A stretch of 64,000 nucleotides of DNA. It comes from Ancistrus triradiatus (taxonomy: Eukaryota; Chordata; Actinopteri; Siluriformes; Loricariidae). Shown here piece by piece: positions 56,260 through 64,000 of this stretch (positions within the stretch are counted from its first letter, which is position 1; each line of letters opens with the position of its first letter). The notes below the pieces were generated by a model that searched no databases, was not told the origin of the DNA, and saw only the letters and a list, made by a program, of their open reading frames with translations. The DNA is taken from contig JAJAGP010000017.1 in assembly GCA_025084515.1 (NCBI GenBank), positions 485,120 to 549,119 on the forward strand, in the 5' to 3' direction. A program made the position numbers and the translations under genes.

Positions 56260-57672
56260 CAGTGGTGCTTGAAAGTTTGTGTACCCTTTAGAATTTTCTA
56301 TTTTTCTGCATATTACATATTCGTGAGTGGCAAAAGTATGTGAACCTTTGCTTTCAGTATCTGGTGTGACCCCCTTGTTCCCTGGTACTGATAAACTGTT
56401 GATCAGTCCTGCACACCGGCTTGGAGGAATTTTAGCCCATTCCTCCATACAGAACCGCCTCAACTCTGGGATGTTGGTGGGTTTCCTCACATTAACTGTC
56501 CGCTTCAGGTCCTTCCACAACATTTCCATTGGATTAAGGTCAGGACTTTGACTTTGCCATTCCGAAACTTTGACTTTATTCTTCGTTAACCATTCTTTGG
56601 TAGAACGACTTGTGTGCTTAGGGTTGTTGACTTGCTGCATGACCCACCTTCTCTTGAGATTCAGTTCATGGACAGATGTCCTGATATTTTCCTTTAGAAT
56701 TCTCTGATATAATTCAGAATTCATTGTTCCATCAGTGATGGCAAGCCGTCCTGGCCCAGATGTAGCAAAACAGGCCCAAACCATGATACAAAGTGTTTTC
56801 CTTTCTCCAAACATAACGCTTTTCTTTTAAACAAAAAAGTTCTATTTTGGTCTCATCCGTCCACAAAACTTTCTTCCAATAGCCTTCTGGCTTGTCCACA
56901 TGATCTTCAGCAAACTGCAGACATTAAGCAATGTTCTTTTTGGAGAGCAGTGGCTTTCTCCTTGCACCCCTGCCATGCATACCATTGTTGTTCAGTGTTC
57001 TTCTGATGGTGAACTCATGAACATTAACATTAGCCAATGTGAGAGAGGCCTTCAGTTGCTTACAAGTTACCCTGGGGTCCTTTGTGACCTTGCCAACTAT
57101 TACTCGCCTTGCTCTTGGAGTGACCATTGTTGGTCGACCACTCTTTGGGAGGGTAACAATGGTCTTGTTTTCTCCATTTGTACTCAATCTGTCTGACTGT
57201 GGATTTGCGGAGTCCAAACTCTTTAGAGATGGTTTTGTAACCTTTTCCAGCCTGATGAGCATCAACAACTCTTTTTCTGAAATCCTTAGAAATCTCCTTT
57301 GTTCGTGGCATGATACACTTCCACAAACGTGTTCCACAGACTTTGCTAGATCCCTGTTCTTTAAATAAAACAGTGTGCCCACTCACACCTGATTGTCATC
57401 CCATTGATTGAAAACACCTGACTCTAATTTCACCTTCAAATTAACTGCTTATCCTAGAGGTTCACATACTTTTGCCACTCACTAATATGTAATATTGGAT
57501 CATTTTCCTCAATAAATAAGTGACCAAGTATAATATTTTTTGTCTGATTTGTTTAACTGGGTTCTCTTTATCTACTTTTAGGACTTGTATGTAAATCTGA
57601 TGAAGTTTTAGGCCATATTTATGCAGAAATATAGACAATTCTAAAGGGTTCACAAACTTTCAAGCACCACTG
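56260..57672 (-). mobile_element. Most complete Tc1-like transposon (CAGTGGTGCTTGAAAG family)
   Basis: 1413 bp, CAGTGGTGCTTGAAAGTTTGTG...CACAAACTTTCAAGCACCACTG, TA at 56258-56259 and 57673-57674. It serves as reference for the shorter copies at 1-240, 6386-7099 and 9661-10304. The transposase is on the minus strand with frameshifts. Confidence 0.95.
56270..57311 (-). pseudogene. Tc1-like transposase pseudogene with damaged active site
   Basis: From ATG at 57311: MPRTKEISKDFRKRVVDAHQ and AGKGYKTISKEFGLRKSTVR form the first helix-turn-helix. A frameshift near 57170 moves the GRP-type linker and second DNA-binding part (DPRVTCKQLKASLTLANVNV) into another frame. LWTDETKIE, with the first catalytic aspartate, is readable near 56850. 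The C-terminal frame (56224-56814) has the second motif changed to QQVNNPKHTS, where functional relatives have DND; both aspartates are gone. The third motif keeps its glutamate (SPDLNPMEMLW). The family catalyses excision and integration at TA, and this copy cannot. The reading runs past its usual end into the terminal repeat. Confidence 0.88.
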
Positions 57673-57674
57673 TA

Positions 57675-58950
57675 TATGGTCATTATATCACAGTTAAAAC
57701 AGCAAATCTAATGGTGGCCTAAGACTTTTGCACAGTACTGTACAACTACATGGAACATGGTCCATCAGTTTTTCAAGGTTTGAGGTTCACTTCCACATAT
57801 TCTTCCACACACATTCAGCTATACCTGCCTTTTGCTCTATAAATACAATTCTGCCATCCATGATGGGAATGGCAAACATACTTGGAATAGGTAGCATAGG
57901 TAATCAACTAGGATGGTATTCTGAAGACTTTTACTGCAGCAGAACATGTCAAGTGAGCACCTGAGCACCACTACAAAAATAGGCTGCCATCCTGAACTAA
58001 ACATACGTCAGCAGAGATGATTTAGGTTACGTGTATTAAAGCCGTCCTGCTGTGGTTGTGTGGATATTGATTTAGAGTGCATTTATGGAAGCATTAGCAG
58101 AAAGATCTGCTGCAAGCTTTGGTACTTTATTTGATATGCCAAATGAAGTGTAGTATAGAAGATTCACTTATGGTGCGATTGCTTAATGCACAAACAACAA
58201 CTCTTTCCATTCACACTAAAAATTGGTAGAAAAAGTATGGATGCTTTAACGACTAAAGTTTTGTTTTGTTGTGGTCACTCCTTTGAACAACTTTTTTAAG
58301 AGATTCTTTCGCCCAGGAAAGAAATCTAGGTTGTCCTGGTGTTGTTAAAACTTTAAATTGAATATACAGTCGGAAGAAGTTGTTGAATGTAAGAAGAACG
58401 TAAATGGGAAAGTGACGTAAAGTGATGTGTCCTTTAGAGAAAACAAGCTGTGCTCCATGACCTCACCGCGAGTATGTGCACTGTTCACTGTTGGATAATA
58501 AAACCATGAAATGTGGCTTTGCTGGTCATTTATGAGGCAGCATGCATCTGAACAACCTGCCAGCTAGATTGTAGTAATTGGGGTTAAATTGCCTCAATTA
58601 GCAGTCCATTAGTGGAGTCGTGCTGCAAGTGTATCCAGATATGAGACTCAGGTGCATTTTCATCCTGCCCTGCAATGCTGGTGAAAGTAGAAGAAAGCCA
58701 GGTCCTTCTGATTTTGCTCATTATACATTTGTTATATATATACAGTATGTATTTAGTTGCCAGATTAAAGATAGATTTGTAGGTAGAGCAGTGGTGGCTA
58801 GTGGTGATTAGGGGACCAGGTTACAGACCAAACGGCAAACTCCAGCCATGGTTAAGACTTTGAATATAGCCAGGACCCCTGCAAGGGCACCAGCTATAGC
58901 TGACCCTGCACTTTGACCCCAACTTGGTTAGATGAAAAATGCTATAACCG
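57675..58950. other. Intron sequence; possible conserved block near 58490-58620
   Basis: No repeat or exon recognised. 58490-58620 ('gttaaattgcctcaattagcagtccattag') is repeat-free with homeodomain-like motifs; conservation not testable here. Confidence 0.35.
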
Positions 58951-58952
58951 TA

Positions 58953-59380
58953 CAGTGGGGCAAAAACGTATTTATTCAGCCACGGACTGTGCAAGTTCTC
59001 CTACTTAGAAAGATGAGAGAGGTCTGTAATTTTCATCATAGGTACACTTCAACAATGAGAGACAAAATGAGAAAAAAATATCCAGGAAATCACATTGTAG
59101 GATTTTTAAAGAGTTGAATTGTAAATCATGGTGGAAAATAAGTATTTGGTCACCCATAAACAAGCAAGATTTCTGGCTCTCACAGACCTGTAACTTCTTC
59201 TTTTTTGAGAAGTTCTTCTGTCCTCCACTCGTTACCTGTATTAATGGCACCAGTTTGACCTTGTTATCTGTATAATAGACACCTGTCCACAGCCTCAAAC
59301 AGTCAGACTCCAAACTCAACCATGGCCAAGACCAAATAGTTGTCAAAGGACACCAATACTAATTTTTTTTTGCTCCACTG
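58953..59380 (-). mobile_element. 428-bp deletion derivative of the CAGTGGGGCAAAA Tc1 family
   Basis: CAGTGGGGCAAAAACGTATT at the left and a worn 'tttttgctccactg' at the right, TA on both sides (58951-58952, 59381-59382). It keeps both subterminal regions of the 51461 element. It also keeps the transposase start (minus-strand 'accatggccaagaccaaatag', an ATG followed after four codons by TAG) but none of the catalytic core. Confidence 0.9.
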
Positions 59381-59428
59381 TATATTGTACACTGCTGTGT
59401 ATGTATAATGACAATTAAGGCTGCTTAT

Positions 59429-59480
59429 TTATCTATCTGTCTGACTGTCTGTTTATCTGTCTATCTATCTACCTACCTAA
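59429..59480. repeat. TATC/TGTC microsatellite
   Basis: Alternating 'tatc', 'tgtc' and 'tacc' tetranucleotide units. Confidence 0.85.
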
Positions 59481-59681
59481 TGACCTACCATTGGACCAAA
59501 GCTGACCATTCTCAGAACAACAACCTAGTGTATAGTGTATGGCACTGTAATGAGTGTATCAGTGCTATGAAGTGAATCAGCACTGAGGTGTGGCTAAAAG
59601 AGAACTACCATGGGTTTTGCATGTTGTACACTTACATATGCACCCACAAGCTGTAGGTTTGGACAGTTAAAATGCCTTGTA

Positions 59682-60030
59682 CAGGTACAGTACATACAAC
59701 TGCAAAACAGGAAAAGTTGGGCACTATGGAAAATGCAAATTTAAAGAAGTGCAGTGTTTCTTATATTTACTTTTTATTTAATTGTAGACAATATGAACCC
59801 AAGATATTTCATGTTTTGTCTGGTCAACTTAATTTATTAATTGTACATCCATTCCTGTGATTGAGACCTGCAACACATTCCAAGAAAAGTTGGGATGGGG
59901 CTAAACCTTAGTAATGATGTGATTTCAAACAGGTAATGTCAACAGGTGATTGTAATCGTGATTTTAAAGTAAAAGTTAAAGTAAATGTAAGACACTCTGT
60001 ATTTTCCAACTTTTTATGATTTGGGGTCCT
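59682..60030. mobile_element. MITE copy related to 40600-41140
   Basis: Shares 'agttgggcactatggaaaatgcaaatttaaag', 'ttgtagacaatatgaacccaagatatttcatgttttgtctggtcaactt' and 'cattccaagaaaagttgggatgggg' (each in part) with the copies at 61571-61960 and 40600-41140. It also has 'gtaatgtcaacaggtgattgtaatcgtgatt', one inverted arm only. Confidence 0.7.
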
Positions 60031-61044
60031 GCATTGCTATAGCACTTTTACCAGAGCAACACACACCAACATGAAAATTGCCCTATGATCGCTCCCTTTC
60101 ATTGAAACACTAAGATTCCATTTAATTAGTTTTACTCTCATCTATGTTTGAGGAATTTTGGGCTATCATTCCTGTCTTGCATATCTTATACGTTAGGTCC
60201 TCTTTGTAGACCTTCCCCAGAAACTAATTGTCAATCAGCTGTGCTGTACATACTTTCCATGTCCTCTATTAACATTAAAATAACTGTGTTATAACTCATA
60301 TAATTTCTATAAAAAAAATAATTTCTGTTCAGCACATGTATTTGTGCATAAATGCTTAGACAAAGGCATGCTGGTGAGGGAATTTACGACAGACCTATTA
60401 ATAAAAACTCCAGTCAACATACTAACCATGCATTATTGATGTGCCATAAATCTCTGTTTCTTTACAGCTCCCTAGTGGAGACCCAGCTGAGCCACATGAC
60501 TAGAACACAAAATCCATGGCATAAATCCTACAACAAATATGTATTGGATCACAGTAACAAACTGCAGAGAAGTCTTGGTTCTAACATAGCTTAATACTCT
60601 CGGGTTTTTGAACAATATGCCTCAAGTAAACTGCTGGACAAAGGTAATTTTAGGACAATGTTTTGGATATGCCGATGTGTAAGGAGTTTTTTTTCACATT
60701 TTCAAGACCAACTCTTTAACATTTTTGATGTTTACTTGGCATATCGCGCAAGTCAGAGACTCTGCCAGTACATGTATGCCAAAAGTCTGCAGGCGAGAGA
60801 ATATTTATAGGGGACCAAACAGTATTTTTGCAGCATTCCAGATTAGTAGCTAGTTGTGACTTTTGCACCAGGTTTCAGTGACCTGACCAAACTCCATTAA
60901 GCATTTATAGGAGCACCACAAGATTGCATGCTGGGATAACATGAATCGTATCCGATTTTGCACAGTTTTGAAGGCATTGAGTACACATTGTAATTATGGG
61001 AACATACCAAATAATAATAAATTCTAAAATATATGCATATGCAT
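60031..61044. other. Intron sequence without recognised feature
   Basis: Nothing recognised. Confidence 0.4.
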
Positions 61045-61570
61045 GATGAAATGAGCTGGTGAGCCACATATTCCTACATGGCCATTGACCCTTTTCTCCT
61101 TCCATTGCAGGCTGTTCCATTTTGCGTGCTGTGCCGTTCCTATAAATACTCACTTTCCTGTTCACTTGTTTGTCTGGCATTCTCACATAGCTTTTGTTTC
61201 ATGGATTTCTTTTCACTCACTGTCTGTGATTTGTTTTCCTTCTGGTTACAGTAGCATTATCTGTATGTATTAGCCCTGTCTGGTCTTGTTAGCATTGTCT
61301 GTTTGGTAGAGCTTTGACTTTTTGTATTAGTACATTGTTAATTTAGCATAAGCCATTAACCTTCTGTCCATGTGTGTCAGCATTGTGTGTCAGTAGTAGG
61401 TTAATCGTTGTGTTATCCTCTTTGTTCGCTGTCCATTGTTTGTTGGGGTTAGCATTGTCTATTTGTCTTAGCACAGTCTGGGTGTATGAGTAAAGATTGT
61501 TTGTATTAGAATTGTCTGTTTGTACTGGTAATTATTTGTTATCGTCCTGGTTGCCTCGTGTCTCTGTGTG
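61045..61570 (+). mobile_element. LTR fragment, family B, plus strand
   Basis: 'ggtgagccacatattcctacatggcc', 'tcctataaatactcactttcctgttcac' (TATAAATA at 61141-61148) and repeated 'gttagcattgtctgtttg' units are the reverse of the 28814-30203 LTR. Both LTR ends are missing and the MITE begins directly after. Confidence 0.7.
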
Positions 61571-61960
61571 GGTCTAATACAACCCCAAGTTGGGACAGTA
61601 TGGAAAATGCATAGAAAAAACACAGTATTTCTTGTATTTACTTTGACTTTTATTTAATTGTAGACAATATGAACCTAGGATATTTCATGTTTTGTCTGGT
61701 CACCTTCATTTCATTTGTTAATAAACACCCATTCCTGCATTTCAGGCCTGCGGCACATTCCAAGAATTCATTATTTAAGAAACATTGTGTGTGGCATGTA
61801 GTAAATGCTAAAAATTGAATTTGTAGATGTGGTATGAGGATCGTTTCCCACGCATTTTTGACTGCTTGGATGTGATTTTTCAACTATACGTTTGATGTGC
61901 ATGAATGCATGATGGAGTAAGGTTTATATTTAGAATCATGGTTTGGTAGGTTTGGTAGGT
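61571..61960. mobile_element. MITE copy related to 40600-41140
   Basis: 'acaaccccaagttgggacagtatggaaaatgc' start, 'ttaattgtagacaatatgaacctaggatatttcatgttttgtctgg' and 'aataaacacccattcctgcatttcaggcctgcgg', each in part; the right side is worn ('agaatcatggtttggtagg'). Confidence 0.7.
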
Positions 61961-62479
61961 TTAGTAGGCTATGATTTCAGCTTGTACCCATATATTAAAA
62001 GGGCAAGCGCCACCTCTGCTTTAAAGTTATCTGTTTATTACTAATCAATTTTTCAAGTTGTGCACACTGACTCTTGTGAAAAGTGTTAGTGACGTGTTCT
62101 TTCATCCTAAATAAGTACATGTCTGCACTGCAAAAAATGAATTGACTGAAATTCAGGAGGCAGATGTGGAACACATTTATAATGCTGTGTATACACACTT
62201 GTGTTTCTAGGCATATCTTTAGATGTAGTACACAGAAATTATGCAGGGACAGATTCTAAAGCTGTAATTAAGTTTAAATAGAAAAACACAGGATTTGCTT
62301 TGTTTATACATACTAGCTTATATAAAGCATTCAAATTATGTCTTCTTAATTGGGTTTCCATTTCCAAAAATAGTGTTGTGAGACTGTTGTGCTGCATTGT
62401 GTTGCACTGTTTTAAATTTAGGGTGGTTCATCGTGGTCTTGATTTAATTAAAAATGTATTTTATACACAGCCTCAGAAA
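61961..62479. other. Intron sequence without recognised feature
   Basis: Nothing recognised. Confidence 0.4.
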
Positions 62480-62922
62480 AACGAGATTACTAAATACCCT
62501 ATTTCATCTTATGATGCCTTCCACACAATGACCAAATGGCTAAAAGAATGGAACAAAGAATTACATCAACTACATGAAATCCAACCATTCTTTCCCCAAC
62601 AGACCATCTATACAAGATGTTGTATAGGTCACTCAAACCTGACACATAGACACTATGTCTATGAAGCACTGTCTTGCCAATAAAACATTCTAATCCTCTA
62701 CCCTGCTTACAATTCCACAAGACGAACTTTCTATCGTGAAGAAAATATATCCGACTTATTTGAAAATACCCCACCTGAGAAAATACTAGACTTTCCATTA
62801 CGAAATTTTAAACGCTTAATAGGTAGTGTAATTAATGATCAAATATCAACTCGACAAATGTCCATAAATATAGCTAAATGTGTGCTTAAGTTGTAATAAA
62901 ATAAACAAACAAACAAAAAAAA
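62480..62922 (+). mobile_element. 3' end of a non-LTR retrotransposon (LINE), 5' truncated
   Basis: Plus-strand reading gives WLKEWNKELHQ, TIYTRCCIGHSNLTHRHYVY and, after one in-frame TAA, NILILYPAYNSTRRTFYREE and ENTPPEKILDF. This order matches the extreme C-terminus of LINE ORF2 proteins that end '...RLRIGHTxLTHxYLL...C..C...LTVxHILxxCPxYxxxRxxFY'. The Cys motif between LTH and the HIL-like segment is damaged. An A-rich tail 'aataaaataaacaaacaaac' follows at 62896-62922. This is a typical 5'-truncated insertion and is not functional. Confidence 0.6.
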
Positions 62923-64000
62923 CGTATTTTAGTTATGAGGGGCGAGTGCCATTTGACTTTTTTCCCCTGTTTACATGGAAGGGAGGTAGGTTAGTAAACT
63001 GTACCTTGTTTCCCTTTTCTTTCCTGGAAGCCACCCTGAAGCCATTTTTGTGACTTTGTTCACCATGCATCAACAAAATACAATGTTTTGCCTTTTGAAC
63101 TAGATGTTTGGTGAACGAGTCTGTTTGCTTCTTCCTCTTTATGTTCCAGTCTCTAAAACCTCTACACTAAGAGCCTCAGAAACTTTTGGGGATACTTTTC
63201 AAATGAATTGGGGTCGTAACAACATGGATGAATTACAGTAGGTTTCTAAAAAACCTTAAAATCCTTAAAACATTACACATTTCAAGAGAAGAAATGATTG
63301 CGAAGATGTTTACATCGTAATGAGGTTATGCTAAAACTAATATTTTACCATGATGAACAGATGTTTTTGTGTATTACAAAAAATTGTTTAGAAAGAATAA
63401 CTTTGCTTGGCTGATGGTAAGTCGATGCTGGCTGTTGTGTTGTGCAGCATTATCAATACTTCATTCTGTGAGGTCCTAGTGCTTGGAATTGGCAAGAGAA
63501 CTTTAATGAGACTGAAACACTCTCTATTGACTTTGCAACCTGTATGTCAAGAGAAAATGGTGCACTAGACCTCACTCAGACAAGATGAGCTCCCAGAATG
63601 CACATATTGTTTTCCACAATACTTTTCTCTGCTTGCATTTTTCATTCCCTTGTTCTTCCGACCTCACCCTATCACATATACAGTTACACATATTGAATGC
63701 ATCACGCGCTTTCCCCCTCACCTTTCAAAGACATTTATTAATATCCAAAAAGGGAAAAAAATGCTGTCTGCCTTATTGGACTTATTAGGGAGCTCTGTGA
63801 CCTTCGAGTCCCATGGCTATGGAGCAAAAAGGTGTGACAGATAGTGGCTCTAATGCCTGGTTTTAATTAACACCGGCTCCAGGAGATTGATGGACTGGAG
63901 ATGCTGGTTGTCGTTATGCAGCTACCACCTAGGGGGTGGGGGGTGTTTGAGGGGGTGGCAATTAAAACTGGGTTGAAGAGTGGCAGAAGAATGATAAAAC
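62923..64000. other. Intron sequence; possible conserved block near 63560-63960
   Basis: No exon or repeat family recognised. 63780-63960 is of balanced composition with 'ggttttaattaacaccggctcc', not repeat-like. The G-rich 'agggggtggggggtg' near 63930 could form a G-rich structure. Confidence 0.35.

Overview
The window looks like teleost fish nuclear DNA. It is AT-rich and made mostly of intron. The one gene segment I can name with confidence is a 138-bp plus-strand exon at 1064-1201 with canonical splice sites. It encodes part of the extracellular ligand-binding-like lobe of the GABA-B receptor subunit 2 (gabbr2). The rest (1-1063 and 1202-64000) is best read as the two flanking introns. 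No other gabbr2 exon is visible, so the downstream intron exceeds 62 kb. The fish assignment rests on the repeats: DANA/Mermaid-like SINEs, several teleost Tc1-like families, short Ty3/gypsy-type LTR elements, hAT MITEs and pogo/Tigger-like ends.

Layout: 1-475 transposon ends; 1064-1201 gabbr2 exon; 3.1-3.8 kb SINEs; 4.2-8.1 kb a gag-only LTR element whose right LTR is split by a Tc1-like element; 9.5-10.5 kb one Tc1 nested in another; 13.4-14.9 kb an LTR element whose interior is a 27-bp coding minisatellite; 16.2-17.1 kb a solo LTR; 19.2-20.6 kb a decayed Tc1 with a SINE inside it, then another SINE and a TA run; 22.2-23.2 kb a solo LTR with a perfect 5-bp target duplication; 25.5-30.2 kb DNA-transposon fossils and an LTR element with a hAT MITE in its LTR; 31.8-35.2 kb two Tc1 remnants; 36-38.5 kb SINEs and a pogo/Tigger-like end; 38.8-40.5 kb a third gag-bearing LTR element; 40.6-41.1 kb an inverted-arm MITE; 41-50 kb mostly unrecognised intron; 51-54.2 kb a Tc1-like element interrupted by a second one; 55.4 kb a hAT MITE; 56.3-57.7 kb the most complete Tc1 copy; 59-62.9 kb MITEs, an LTR fragment and a LINE 3' end.

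Two things are not explained by repeats. One is a minus-strand candidate coding exon at 54858-55040. It has an acceptor, a donor, matching phases at both ends, and a peptide with a membrane-like segment followed by an acidic/amphipathic stretch. I cannot name its gene. The other is a pair of short minus-strand reading frames (45466-45699 and 36149-36298). No complete RNA gene, CRISPR array or operon is present. The repeats form a clear nesting record: Tc1 in LTR, Tc1 in Tc1 (twice), SINE in Tc1, hAT in LTR, and LTR in DNA transposon. I found no evidence of a new multi-gene system.
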